Shown: piece by piece, positions 1 to 8,029 of the stretch | Position numbering within the stretch: position 1 is the stretch's first letter | Layout of the letters: every line of letters begins with the position of its first letter | Source: Frankia sp. AiPa1 | Lineage (GTDB): Bacteria > Actinomycetota > Actinomycetes > Frankiales > Frankiaceae | Assembly: GCF_023243075.1 (NCBI RefSeq) | Contig: NZ_JALKFZ020000183.1 | Location: 1 to 64,000, forward strand | Length of the DNA: 64,000 nucleotides | Direction of reading: 5' to 3' | Program-made: the position numbers and the translations under genes | Notes under the pieces: generated by a model | Seen by the model: only the letters and a program-made list of their open reading frames with translations | Databases searched by the model: none | Told to the model about the DNA's origin: nothing

Positions 1-102
1 GTTTTTTTTTTTTAAAAACAAACCCCCCCCCCCCCCCCCCCCCCCGGGCCCCCCGCCCCCCCGCCCCCCCCCCCCCCCCCGCCCGCCCCCCCCCCCCCCC
101 CC
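1..102. repeat. Homopolymer / low-complexity contig end
   Basis: The first bases are a T run, a short A-rich stretch and then almost pure C with a few G. This is unlike anything else in the window. It is most simply a sequencing or assembly artefact at a contig edge. The reading frame of the adjoining lycopene cyclase gene runs straight into it, so the C-terminus of that gene cannot be read. Confidence 0.8.
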
Positions 103-400
103 CACGGCTCAGCCGGCGGCCCCACCAGACCCACCAGGTGAGCGTCCAGGTGATCAGGGCGAAGCCGAACAGCAGGTCCTCGACCGGGGCGAAGACGACC
201 CTCGGCCCGAGGATGGTCCCCGGGTCGTACCGGACGATGCGCAACCCCGTCAGCAGGCCGTTCGCCGCAAGCTGCCCGCAGATGACGATCGCGTACGACA
301 CCCAGAAGATCCGTCGGCGCACCAGCCGCGTGCGCAGGACCCACAGATCCGCGACCACCGCCGCCACAACGCCCACCACCGCCAGGGCCGTGTAACTCAC
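103..400 (-). CDS. crtYd: Lycopene cyclase domain protein, second half-subunit (CrtYd-like), 3' end lost
   Basis: About 99 residues can be read from a GTG start at 400 until the frame enters the homopolymer. The protein has three hydrophobic stretches. It carries the half-cyclase signature FAPVEDLLFGFALIT, followed by a tryptophan-rich stretch (TWTLTWWVWWGRR), as in heterodimeric actinobacterial lycopene cyclases that cyclise the ends of lycopene in the membrane. The GTG overlaps the TGA of the upstream half-subunit gene by four bases (GTGA), so the pair is translationally coupled. The usual length is 100-120 residues, so little is missing. Other carotenoid genes (crtE/I/B) would be expected beyond the left edge, which is inference. 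Confidence 0.7.
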
Positions 401-849
401 CCCACCTCACCCGCCCCGCCACCAGCACCAGCACCAGCACCAGCACCAGCACCAGCTACGTTCGCACCACCGGAACTACCCGTCCCACCCGGTCCGTCAG
501 TCGGGTCGGCGCACTCGTCCGGCGACTCGTCGCCGACGGTCCAGCCACGCACGACCCGCACCGCCTCGAGGGTCAGGATCGCGCAGACCGGGACGACGAT
601 GAAGAACAGGACCTCGTCCAGGGGCAGCCGGCCGGGCAGCCGGATACCGGTGACGTGACGGGGATCGAACGTCCACTGCCCGGCGGAGATCGCGTAGACA
701 TCCCAGCCGACGAAGACGACCAGGACCGGCAGCAGGGTGAGGATCAGGCGGCGCGGCCGGGAGTACACCCGGGTACCGAGCAGCAGTTCCAACGGTGCCG
801 TGCCCAGCAGGCAGCCGGCCAGCACCGCCAGGTAGGCAAGGTGGCGCAT
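397..849 (-). CDS. crtYc: Lycopene cyclase domain protein, first half-subunit (CrtYc-like)
   Basis: A 150-residue membrane protein. It has an N-terminal hydrophobic segment, a second around FVGWDVYAI, the short WTFDPRHVTGI motif typical of CrtYc, and a third segment beginning PLDEVLFFIVVP, the conserved acidic/proline motif of half-cyclases. It should pair with the next gene to form a heterodimeric lycopene cyclase for carotenoid pigment. The ATG at 849 is preceded by GGAGG. Residues after about 110 are not conserved-looking. They are Gly/Ala/Ser-rich and end in an alternating Ala-Gly tail encoded by a CACCAG hexanucleotide run (about 420-456), so the C-terminus is longer than the usual ~105-110 residues. 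Confidence 0.8.
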   Translation of the reverse strand: MRHLAYLAVLAGCLLGTAPLELLLGTRVYSRPRRLILTLLPVLVVFVGWDVYAISAGQWTFDPRHVTGIRLPGRLPLDEVLFFIVVPVCAILTLEAVRVVRGWTVGDESPDECADPTDGPGGTGSSGGANVAGAGAGAGAGAGGGAGEVG

Positions 850-937
850 CGGACCTCCAGGCCTCGGCCGGCCGGCGCGAACCGGCGACGGTACGGCTGC
901 CGGAACTCAGCTGGCCGCGGCGCGGTCGGCCGAAGCG

Positions 938-972
938 GGCGGGCAGGCGGCGGGCAGGCAGGCAGGCAGGCC
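938..972. repeat. GGCA simple repeat between crtYc and thiE
   Basis: A short run of GGCA/GGCGGGCA units lies just downstream of the thiE stop codon, in the 123-base gap between thiE and crtYc. No gene or clear hairpin is seen in the gap apart from the crtYc ribosome-binding site. Confidence 0.6.
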
Positions 973-1683
973 TCAGACTGCACGCAGCCGGCTGGCGAGC
1001 TGGGCGGCGACCGCGCCGGGGTCGAAAGCGGCGGTCAGGGCGCGCACCACCACGACCCGACGCGCCCCGGTCGCCAGAATGTCATCCAACGTGTCCAGTG
1101 CGACGCCACCGGTGACGAACCATGGTTTGGCCCCCTCCTCGAACGGCGGCGCGTGCCGGGCCGCCAGCCGAGGCAGACCGAGCCCGACCGGGGGCCGGCC
1201 CTGTTTCGTCGGGGTCGCGTGCACCGGGCCGACGCATACGTAGTCGACCTCCGGATCGGCCAGCGCGACGAGGAACTCCTGCGGGCTGTGCGTGGACTGA
1301 CCGATGAGCACGTCCGGCCCGACGATCCGCCGGGCGAACGCCGGCGGCACGTCATCCTGCCCCACGTGCAGCACATCGACCCCGGCGAACGCGGCGAGAT
1401 CAGCCCGGTCGTTCACGCTGACCAGCGTGCTCCGCCCGGCACCGGCCGCCTGGATCTCCCGCAGCGCGTGCAGCTCGTCGGACCACTCCAGCGCCTTCTC
1501 CCGCAGCTGGATGAGATCGACACCACCGCGCCGCGGCGGGCCGATCACGGCGTCGAGGAAGGGCCGAAGCTCAGCCCGCCGGGGCGTGCACAGATAGAGC
1601 CGCGCTTCAGCCAGCCGACGGCGCCGGTCGGCCCGCGGGTCATCCTCCGGCGACGGCACGGACGATCTCCAGTACGTCGCCAT
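973..1683 (-). CDS. thiE: Thiamine-phosphate synthase
   Basis: A TIM-barrel enzyme of 236 residues. It joins HMP-pyrophosphate to thiazole phosphate carboxylate to give thiamine monophosphate. Diagnostic stretches are DLIQLREK (pyrophosphate and HMP site), VNDRADLA, GVDVLHVGQDD, the conserved IGQSTHS, DYVCVGPVHATPTK and the phosphate-binding VTGGV. The last product of the thiazole branch (thiG/thiH/thiS in the same region) is its substrate, which supports the call. The ATG at 1683 overlaps the thiS 3' end by 44 bases. A GTG at 1659 is an alternative start with a smaller overlap. The first ~25 residues are Arg/Pro-rich and not conserved. Confidence 0.93.
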   Translation of the reverse strand: MATYWRSSVPSPEDDPRADRRRRLAEARLYLCTPRRAELRPFLDAVIGPPRRGGVDLIQLREKALEWSDELHALREIQAAGAGRSTLVSVNDRADLAAFAGVDVLHVGQDDVPPAFARRIVGPDVLIGQSTHSPQEFLVALADPEVDYVCVGPVHATPTKQGRPPVGLGLPRLAARHAPPFEEGAKPWFVTGGVALDTLDDILATGARRVVVVRALTAAFDPGAVAAQLASRLRAV

Positions 1684-1837
1684 CGGCCAGCCGGGTCGTG
1701 GCGGCCTCGGTGGGAGTGAGAGCGGCGCCGTTGCGCTCGACCACGACCGACCCCGGCCGCAGCCCGAGCTCGATCAGCAGCTCGCTGAGCGCCTGCCCGG
1801 CCCGAACAGCCCGACGCACGCCATTGACGACGACCAC
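1640..1837 (-). CDS. thiS: Sulfur carrier protein ThiS
   Basis: A ubiquitin-like sulfur carrier that ends in the essential Gly-Gly (IVRAVAGG). The C-terminal glycine is adenylated and thiocarboxylated and then gives sulfur to ThiG for thiazole synthesis. Starting at the GTG at 1837 (VVVVNGVRR) gives 65 residues, the normal family length. The open frame continues upstream to an ATG at 2005, adding 56 residues rich in Arg, Ser and Pro. Part of these are encoded by 18-bp tandem repeats, so I prefer the short form. A weak TAGGG precedes 2005, so the long form cannot be excluded. It overlaps thiE and lies away from thiG/thiH in the same strand. Confidence 0.85.
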   Translation of the reverse strand: MVVVNGVRRAVRAGQALSELLIELGLRPGSVVVERNGAALTPTEAATTRLADGDVLEIVRAVAGG

Positions 1838-1926
1838 GCCGGACGCCGGCCCACCCGTGGGCACGGACGGTGAGTGCGAGCCCCGCACGGCCACGGACGG
1901 CGGCCTCGATGGCAACCCCGATACGG

Positions 1927-1998
1927 ACTGAGCAGGGCGCGCCGACTGAGCAGCGCGCACCGACTCACCAGTGCGCACCGACTCACGTGGCGGACGAT
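1927..1998. repeat. 18-bp tandem repeat, four units, upstream of the ThiS core
   Basis: Four consecutive diverged 18-base units begin GACTGAGCAG or GACTCACCAG and end GCGCACC or GCGCGCC. On the minus strand they would encode the repeated six-residue blocks VRTGES, VRAAQS and ARPAQS of the extended ThiS reading frame. Confidence 0.75.
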
Positions 1999-2151
1999 CG
2001 GCCATACACCGACCCTACGGGAGTCACCACACCCGCGGGAGCCCTTCCCGCCAGCCCACCTGGCACGGCCAGCTCCGCACACCTGGGAAAGCCCAGCATG
2101 CTCGGGAAGCCCAGAACGCCCTGGCGCCCCCCTGGCTGCGACGCGCTCAGC

Positions 2152-2475
2152 TCAGAACGCGAGCGCCTGCGCCCGACGCTTGACCTCCTTGCCGCGGTTC
2201 TCAGCCAGCGCCTGGGCCGGGGTGCCCGGCAGGGTCGGGTCCTCCCGGAAGATCCATTCCAGTGCCTCGTCATCGGTGAAGCCAGCGTCGGCCAACACGA
2301 CGAGCAGGCCTGGCAGACCTTTGACCACCGCGCCGTCCTGGATGAACTCCGCCGGTATCCGCAGGACACCGTCCTCCCGGCGGGCCAGCAACGTCCGCTC
2401 ACGCACCATCTGCCGGACTCTGGTCACGGGGATCCGCAGCAGTTCCGCGGCGTCGGGCAGGGTCAGCCAATCCAT
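2152..2475 (-). CDS. Rv2175c-family winged-helix DNA-binding protein
   Basis: 107 residues from the ATG at 2475 (MDWLTLPDAAELL). An N-terminal helix-turn-helix region (LPDAAELLRIPVTRVRQMVRE) is followed by a small wing (GVLRIPAEFIQDGAVVKGL), then a C-terminal helical part with the FTDDEALEWIF and DPTLPGTPAQAL motifs. This matches the M. tuberculosis Rv2175c type, a DNA-binding protein described as a phosphorylation substrate of PknL. In mycobacteria the two genes are neighbours. Here the PASTA kinase begins about 5.9 kb away, on the other side of the thi genes. No ribosome-binding site is seen. TTTACT lies 7 bases before the ATG, which suggests a leaderless transcript. The regulatory target is unknown. 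Confidence 0.85.
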   Translation of the reverse strand: MDWLTLPDAAELLRIPVTRVRQMVRERTLLARREDGVLRIPAEFIQDGAVVKGLPGLLVVLADAGFTDDEALEWIFREDPTLPGTPAQALAENRGKEVKRRAQALAF

Positions 2476-2614
2476 GGTCAACAGTAAACACCCAAGCCCC
2501 GGCGACGTCCCATCCCGCATTCGCCGCAAGCGCCCTGACCTCGGCGGGTTTGGCCCGGTGGCTCGCAGACGCGGCGACCGAGGGTACCGAAGTCCGAGTC
2601 CGAGGTCAGTGGAG

Positions 2615-4528
2615 TCAGTCCGGCGTGACCAGCTCCCCGCCGGAGGCCACCGACCGTGCGGCCGCCGCCAGCACGGCCACGACCGGACGGGCAGTCTCGA
2701 TGCCGTGGTCCGGCGTCATCGGCCATCCGGACACCAGCCGATCCGCCACGGCGCGGTAGAACGCGGCCAACGGGCCGGCGGGATCCGCCCATCCACCAGC
2801 CCAGACAGGAATCGGGAAACGGGTGTGGACCCCGTCCATGGTGACGAGCAGGACGGCACCACCGCCGGAGGCGGGCACGGCGCCGACCCCGCCGAAGCCC
2901 GCAGGGCCACCCGCCCCCACCAGGGGATATACGGGGTCCAGGCCGTCGATGCGAGCCTGCCCGAAGGGCAGATCGCAGCCCTGGCCCGCGGCGGCGGGGC
3001 CGTGGGCCGCCGCCGACGCGTGCGCATGGCCGGACGCCAGCTCGGCCGGGCTACCAGGCCCCGCCACCGGGCCTGGACCGGTCAGGAAGCCCGGCCGCGG
3101 CGCGGGCTCGGCCGCCGGTGCCACCCAGTCCGCCGGTGCCACCCCGGGCAGGACCGCGCCGGCGGCCCAGAATCCGGCGCCGGACGCACCGCCGGGGGCG
3201 GGCCGGGCGTCCAGGACGAGCGTGCCGGTGGTGCCGAGGACCTCCAGCGGCGGGCGGGGCAGGACGGTGAGGTCGGAGACGGTGATCTGGGCCTGCGCGC
3301 CGCTGGCGAACCGCAGGTGCAGGTCGGTGTGGTCGGCGTTGCTGACGTGATGCCAGACCCGTTTGATCGTCGAGGCACCGACCCGCTCGACCGGCCCGTC
3401 CACGAGGGCCAGGATCTGCTCGATGGCATCGGTAGCCCGGGCGAAGAGCTGGCCGCCGCTGACCCGGGCGTCGTCATGCCAGCTGCCGGCGGGACGCCGC
3501 AGGCCGCCGCGGTGCGCCTCGAGCCGCAGCGGCTCGCCGACGGCCCCGCGGCGCAACGTGGCTGCCAGCGTCTCGAACCCCGGGTCGGTGAGGCCGGCGG
3601 GGGCGACCGCGAGCAGCCGGGAGCGCGCGGCGGCGAGCTCGGCGAGCTGGTCGGCGTCGGCGGGTGCCAGGCACAGGGGAGCCTGGACGATGACGTGCTT
3701 GTCGGCTTCGAGCGCCCGGACGGCCCATTCGAGATGGGTGTGGTGCGGGGTGGCCACCACCACGACGTCGAGCTCGGGATCGTTCACCAGGTCATCCGGG
3801 TCGTCGACGCGACGCGGCAGGTGGGATGCGGCCGACCCGGGCGGCCGAGCCGAGAGACCGTCACACACCACGGTCAGGGCCAGCCCCTCGGTGGCCAGGG
3901 CGGCCAGACGGTGGCCGGCCGCGGTGTCAGGGGTACCGAGCAGGCCGACGACGGCCGGTGGACCGTCGAGGACGCCGAGGCAGTGCCGCAGCCACCGGCC
4001 GACCAGCCGGTGGTAGAGGGGATCGCCAAGGATCGCCGCGCTGGTGCCCAACGTGAACATCCCCAGACCCGAGCTGGGCCGCCAGGTGCAGATCGGCAGC
4101 TCGGCGAGCTCATGGCGCACCAGGATGAGCCGTTCGACGTCGTCGGCGACCTTCTCCGGGATCACCCAGGTCTCCCGCGGGACGAACCGCGGTGCGCGGG
4201 CCATCAGCGCGCCGCCGTGCGGTCCGGGGAGCAGACGCAGCTCGTGCGGCGGCAGAACCCGGCCTGGGGTGAGCCCGGAGGCCTCCACCAGCGGGCTCCC
4301 CGGTGGCAGCGCGCGCACCGTCGGGCCGGCGAGCAGGACGGGCACGGACTGCCGGACCCGGTCGAGCAGGTCCTGTTCGACATGATCGAGCGGCCGGTCG
4401 ATGAGGACGAGCAACGCGTCGGCGGACCGGGCCGAGGTCGGGCCGAGGCCCGCCGCGCGCAGATGGTCGCCGAGCGCGTTTACACCGGGCAGGTTCGACA
4501 CCAGGTGAATGCGGGGCACCTTTGGCAC
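2615..4528 (-). CDS. ThuA-like domain fused to Gfo/Idh/MocA-family oxidoreductase, atypical active site
   Basis: 637 residues. Residues ~1-185 look like a ThuA/glutamine-amidotransferase-like domain. It has a SADALLVLID turn, PVLLAGPT, then TWRPSSGLGMFTLGTS followed by DPLYHRLVGRWLRHC, the typical ThuA end. Residues ~190-470 are a Gfo/Idh/MocA dehydrogenase: Rossmann strand VVGLLGTPDTAAGHR, then VVVATPHHTHLEWAVRAL and KHVIVQAP. The family's catalytic-site motif EKP appears here as QAP, so the lysine is missing. A Gly/Ala/Pro-rich insert (about 480-540) interrupts the C-terminal part. The substrate is unknown. The missing lysine suggests a non-standard or lost dehydrogenase activity. It sits in the thi region but no thiamine role is evident. 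Confidence 0.75.
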   Translation of the reverse strand: MPKVPRIHLVSNLPGVNALGDHLRAAGLGPTSARSADALLVLIDRPLDHVEQDLLDRVRQSVPVLLAGPTVRALPPGSPLVEASGLTPGRVLPPHELRLLPGPHGGALMARAPRFVPRETWVIPEKVADDVERLILVRHELAELPICTWRPSSGLGMFTLGTSAAILGDPLYHRLVGRWLRHCLGVLDGPPAVVGLLGTPDTAAGHRLAALATEGLALTVVCDGLSARPPGSAASHLPRRVDDPDDLVNDPELDVVVVATPHHTHLEWAVRALEADKHVIVQAPLCLAPADADQLAELAAARSRLLAVAPAGLTDPGFETLAATLRRGAVGEPLRLEAHRGGLRRPAGSWHDDARVSGGQLFARATDAIEQILALVDGPVERVGASTIKRVWHHVSNADHTDLHLRFASGAQAQITVSDLTVLPRPPLEVLGTTGTLVLDARPAPGGASGAGFWAAGAVLPGVAPADWVAPAAEPAPRPGFLTGPGPVAGPGSPAELASGHAHASAAAHGPAAAGQGCDLPFGQARIDGLDPVYPLVGAGGPAGFGGVGAVPASGGGAVLLVTMDGVHTRFPIPVWAGGWADPAGPLAAFYRAVADRLVSGWPMTPDHGIETARPVVAVLAAAARSVASGGELVTPD

Positions 4529-4631
4529 TCTAGTGCGTTAGGCGTTGTTGTCGTCATTCGGGTCGATCGGTGAACCGGCCTCCGCGCGATTGTGTCGATT
4601 CCGCGCGGGCCGGTCCACGAATCAGGCGTAA

Positions 4632-5915
4632 TCAACCCGCGGCAACAAGCTCCTTCATCGTCACCGAAAGGTCACTGAATCTCTTCTGGTCCACGCCACC
4701 GCCCGCGAGCATGAGCCGGCGGCCGGCTGCCATGTCCATTGGCCGGCCGACGGTGACCAGCGCGCGCAGCTGACCGTCCGGGGCGAACCAGCCCGCCGAC
4801 CAGCCCGGCGGACGGGTGCCTTCGGGCAGCGGCGGCTCGCTCGGGTCGCCCCGCCAGACCAGCTCGTCGTCCGGGCCGCCGCGCCCGGCATACTGGATCA
4901 TCCGGCCGAACTGCTCCGACCAGAAGTACGGCACCGGGTCGTACACCGGGGCCTGCGCCGGGCCGTCCGGTCCACCGTCCCCGGTGGCGTCCGCACCGAG
5001 CCCGGCGGCGCGCAGCAGCGTCACCGCGGCCACCGACGGGGAGTGCTGGGCACAGTCCCAGTGCTCGACCCGAAGCCGCTGACCGTACCGACGTGACCAC
5101 CAGGCGGCACAGTCGCCGACCGCGACCACCGGCGGCCCGTCGGAGGCACCCCCCTTGGCACCCGACCAGCGGGCGGCGAGGTACTCGTCGACGACGATGC
5201 CGCGGTCCAGGGCGAGGCCGCTGTTCTCGAGCCAGCCCAGGTCCGGGCGGGCCCCGATGCCGACGAGGATCTCGTCGGCGGGCAGCAGTTCCCCGCCGGT
5301 CAGTTCCAGACCCGCCGCGGTCGTCCGCTCGACCGAGACGCCCAGGCGCAGCTTGACCCCGGCGCGGGCGTACCAGTCGATGGTGCGGGCCCCGATCTCG
5401 GGGCCGAGCGCGGCGCGCAGCGGGGTGTCCGCCGCCTCCACCACCGTGACCTCGGCGCCGGCGGCGACGGCCGTCGTCGCCACCTCGGCGCCGATCCAGC
5501 CGGCACCGACGATGACCAGACGCAGCCCCGGACGCAGCGCCGCACGCAGCCCGCGGGCGTCGTCGATGGTGCGCAGCACGCGGACCGGCCCGTCGCCGGG
5601 CAGTGGGATCGGGTCGGAGCCGGTGGCCAGCACCAGCCCGTCATATGCCAGCGGGCCGGCGTCGGTCTCGATCGTGCCGGGCCGCAGGCCGGTGGCCCGG
5701 CGTCCGGTGATCACCTCGACGCCGTCGAGCGCCAGCGGCAGGGTGGTGTCGTCGCTCCTGCCGGTCAGCACGGCCTTTGACAGCGGCGGGCGGTCATAGG
5801 GCAGGTGCGCCTCGGCGCCGACCAGGACGACGTCGCCCTCGAAGCCGCGCCGACGCAGCTCCACGGCCGCCCGGCCACCCGCCATACCAGCGCCGACAAT
5901 GACGATTCGTTGCAT
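4632..5915 (-). CDS. FAD/NAD(P)-dependent oxidoreductase (ferredoxin-reductase-like)
   Basis: 427 residues of the two-dinucleotide-binding fold. The FAD motif VIVGAGMAGGRAA is at the N-terminus. It is followed by LPYDRPPLSK (conserved in ferredoxin/putidaredoxin reductases), LVLATGSDP, a second nucleotide motif VIVGAGWIGAEVA near residue 150, and the FAD-ribityl motif VVAVGDCAAW. The C-terminal region with VPYFWSEQFGRMIQYAG fits the reductase C-terminal domain. It would pass electrons from NAD(P)H to a ferredoxin or similar acceptor. It begins 9 bases after thiH, so it is probably co-transcribed with thiG-thiH. It could conceivably feed electrons to the ThiH Fe-S cluster, which is inference. 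TAAGCT lies six bases before the ATG but overlaps the thiH stop. Confidence 0.88.
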   Translation of the reverse strand: MQRIVIVGAGMAGGRAAVELRRRGFEGDVVLVGAEAHLPYDRPPLSKAVLTGRSDDTTLPLALDGVEVITGRRATGLRPGTIETDAGPLAYDGLVLATGSDPIPLPGDGPVRVLRTIDDARGLRAALRPGLRLVIVGAGWIGAEVATTAVAAGAEVTVVEAADTPLRAALGPEIGARTIDWYARAGVKLRLGVSVERTTAAGLELTGGELLPADEILVGIGARPDLGWLENSGLALDRGIVVDEYLAARWSGAKGGASDGPPVVAVGDCAAWWSRRYGQRLRVEHWDCAQHSPSVAAVTLLRAAGLGADATGDGGPDGPAQAPVYDPVPYFWSEQFGRMIQYAGRGGPDDELVWRGDPSEPPLPEGTRPPGWSAGWFAPDGQLRALVTVGRPMDMAAGRRLMLAGGGVDQKRFSDLSVTMKELVAAG

Positions 5916-5924
5916 CGGCGCAGC

Positions 5925-7121
5925 TTAGTACGACCGCACTGCGAGATTCTCGCCATAGAGTGGGAAGGCGTCCTTCCACACCGGCTCATATCCGGCCGCT
6001 ACCAGCATCGCGTCGATCTCGGCGGGGGAACGCTCGTCCGAGATCGAGAACTGTTCTCCGGCGGTGCCCGGAGCGGCGTATCCACCGGGTTCCGTGGATG
6101 ACCCGGCGCTCATCGTCGTCACCGCGATCCGGACCAGCCCGTCGCGCATCGGCGGCGGCTCGCGGGTGGACAGCGACAACGCGAGATCCGGGCCGAACAG
6201 CCGCAGCGCGGAATAGGCCTGGACGAACTCGGCGTCGCCGACCTCGACCAGTGGCGCCAGACCGCTCGCCGACGGCTTCATCCGGGGCAGCGCCACCGAC
6301 ACCTCGGTGCGCCAGTACCGCCGGGAGAGGAACGCGGCGTGCGCGCCGAGCGCGAGCACGTCAGCCCGCCAGTCCGGGCCGAGACCGAGCAGCGCGCCGA
6401 TCCCGAGCCGCCGCGCCCCGGCGGACGCGGCCCGCTCGAACGACGACAGCCGCCGGTCGTAGTCACGCTTCCAGCCGGAGACGTGCACCGCCGCATACCG
6501 GGCGCGGTCGTAGGTCTCCTGGTAATGCACGACCCCCTCGAGCCCCGCGCGCACCAGCCGGGCGTAGGTGTCGTCCGACCAGGTCTGGGTCTCGATCGAC
6601 AGGGACGGGAACAGCGGGCGCAGCCGCTCGACGACGGCGACGAGATAGTCGGCGGACACCTCGATCCGGTGCTCGCCCGACACCAGCAGCAGGTGACGGA
6701 AACCACGCTCGGCCAGCAGCCGCCCCTCGGCCTCGACCTCGTCGACGTCGAGCGTGCGCCGCACGACCGGCAGCCCCTTGGCGAACCCGCAGTAGGTGCA
6801 GGACGACAGGCAGGCGTTGGACACGTACAGCGGCGCGAACAGCCGCACCGCCCGGCCGAACCGGCGCAGGGTGGTGGCCCGGGCCGCGCGGGCCAGCTCC
6901 TCGAGCCGCTCCCCCGCCACCGGCGACAGTGCGACGGCGAGGTCCGCAAGGTTCAGGACGCTGTGCGCCGGTGCGGGCCGGCCGGGATCGGCCGCCGCTG
7001 GCGCCACCCGGCGCAGCAGCGCGTCGACCTGCGCTCGGCTCGTCGACCGGGAGCGCTCGGCGAGCCCGGCGAGATCCAGACCGGCAAGCTCGCGGGCGAA
7101 CTGGCCCGGCGGCGCGCTCAC
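5925..7121 (-). CDS. thiH: 2-iminoacetate synthase ThiH (radical SAM tyrosine lyase)
   Basis: 398 residues. The radical SAM cluster motif CxxxCxxC is present as CLSSCTYCGF at about residues 111-120. It is followed by the SAM-binding region (LLLVSGEH) and an HYQETYDRARY motif that is strongly characteristic of ThiH. ThiH cleaves tyrosine to dehydroglycine (iminoacetate), which ThiG combines with DXP and ThiS sulfur to make the thiazole. The ATG overlaps the thiG stop codon by four bases (ATGA), so the two are coupled. The C-terminal part (VTTMSAGSSTEPGGY, QFSISDERS) also fits. Most actinomycetes that I know use the oxidase ThiO for this step, so the oxygen-sensitive enzyme is notable. Confidence 0.92.
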   Translation of the reverse strand: MSAPPGQFARELAGLDLAGLAERSRSTSRAQVDALLRRVAPAAADPGRPAPAHSVLNLADLAVALSPVAGERLEELARAARATTLRRFGRAVRLFAPLYVSNACLSSCTYCGFAKGLPVVRRTLDVDEVEAEGRLLAERGFRHLLLVSGEHRIEVSADYLVAVVERLRPLFPSLSIETQTWSDDTYARLVRAGLEGVVHYQETYDRARYAAVHVSGWKRDYDRRLSSFERAASAGARRLGIGALLGLGPDWRADVLALGAHAAFLSRRYWRTEVSVALPRMKPSASGLAPLVEVGDAEFVQAYSALRLFGPDLALSLSTREPPPMRDGLVRIAVTTMSAGSSTEPGGYAAPGTAGEQFSISDERSPAEIDAMLVAAGYEPVWKDAFPLYGENLAVRSY

Positions 7122-8029
7122 CCGCCCGCCACGGGTGCCGGTGCCGGTGCTGCTGCCGGTGTCGGTGTCGGTGTCGCAGGGGCGCCAAGGAAACCGGTCA
7201 GCGGGGATGACGCGGTCCCCGCTGACGACGGCCCGGCCTCGGCGCGCCCGGCCAGGAAGCCGAGCCGGCCGGCGACGGTCGCGAGCGCGAAGGCGCGGGC
7301 CATCACCACCGGGTCCGCCGCGACCGCGATCGCCGTGTTGACGAGAACGGCGTCCGCCCCGAGCTCCATCGCCTCGGCGGCGTCCGACGGCACGCCGAGG
7401 CCGGCGTCGACGACCACCGGCACGCCGGCACCGGCGACGATCGCCTCGATCGCGTCCCTGGTCCGCAGCCCGCGGTTGGAACCGATCCAGCTGCCCAGCG
7501 GCATGATCGTGGCGCAGCCGGCCTCCTCCAGGCGTCGGGCGAGCACCGGGTCCGCCGAGCAGTACGGCAGGACGGTGAATCCCTCGGCGACGAGCAGTTC
7601 GGCGGCGCGCAGCGTCTCGATCGGATCGGGCGCGAGGGTGCGCGGGTCCGGGGTGACCTCGAGCTTGACCAGGCCCGTACCCGTGGCGGCCCGGCCGAGG
7701 CGGGCCAGGCGCACAGCCTCAGGGGCGTCCACCGCGCCGGAGGTGTTGGGCAGCAGGGTCATCCCCGCGGGAACGAAGTCGAGCACGTCACCCTCGCCGA
7801 GCCGGTCGAGATCGACCCGACGCAACGCGACGGTGACGATCTGCGCGCCGGAGGCGAGCAGGCTCGCGCGCATCACCTCGTGCGCGGCGAACTTCCCGGT
7901 GCCCACCAGCAGCCGGCTACGAAACGACCGACCGGCAATCACAAGATCGTCCGCTGCCTGGTCACCGACTGACGCCGTGGGCTCGGCGGCAGTCCGCGAC
8001 CCGGCCTGACGCTGCGGCACAATGATCAT
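7118..8029 (-). CDS. thiG: Thiazole synthase ThiG
   Basis: A TIM-barrel enzyme that builds 4-methylthiazole phosphate carboxylate from DXP, iminoacetate and thiocarboxylated ThiS. The core begins LVIAGRSFRSRLLVGTGKF, whose lysine-containing GTGKF and later VKLEV supply the Schiff-base lysine region. VLPYCSADPV, IMPLGSWIGSNRG, VPVVVDAGLGVPSDAAEAMELGAD and VLVNTAIAVA follow, all typical. It has 303 residues from the ATG at 8029, which directly abuts GGGGAGG. A GTG at 8020 (VPQRQAG) gives a normal nine-base spacing from the same ribosome-binding site and may be the true start. The C-terminal ~30 residues are Ala/Pro/Thr-rich. The gene heads the thi operon and is controlled by the TPP riboswitch. 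Confidence 0.93.
   Translation of the reverse strand: MIIVPQRQAGSRTAAEPTASVGDQAADDLVIAGRSFRSRLLVGTGKFAAHEVMRASLLASGAQIVTVALRRVDLDRLGEGDVLDFVPAGMTLLPNTSGAVDAPEAVRLARLGRAATGTGLVKLEVTPDPRTLAPDPIETLRAAELLVAEGFTVLPYCSADPVLARRLEEAGCATIMPLGSWIGSNRGLRTRDAIEAIVAGAGVPVVVDAGLGVPSDAAEAMELGADAVLVNTAIAVAADPVVMARAFALATVAGRLGFLAGRAEAGPSSAGTASSPLTGFLGAPATPTPTPAAAPAPAPVAGG

Noticed and set aside
12..452. Long minus-strand frame starting with Leu-Val repeats and ending in poly-Gly
   Set aside because: Shadow of the crtYc/crtYd pair. It starts in the CACCAG repeat and ends in the homopolymer artefact. The real crtYd frame starts at 400 and has membrane helices and half-cyclase motifs.
1838..2151. Second TPP riboswitch before thiS-thiE
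   Set aside because: CTGAGA and the other THI blocks are absent. The segment holds the 18-bp repeats only.
1874..4573. An 899-residue plus-strand frame opposite the ThuA-Gfo/Idh gene
   Set aside because: Arg/Gly/Pro-rich antisense shadow, common at this GC content. The minus strand shows recognisable domains.
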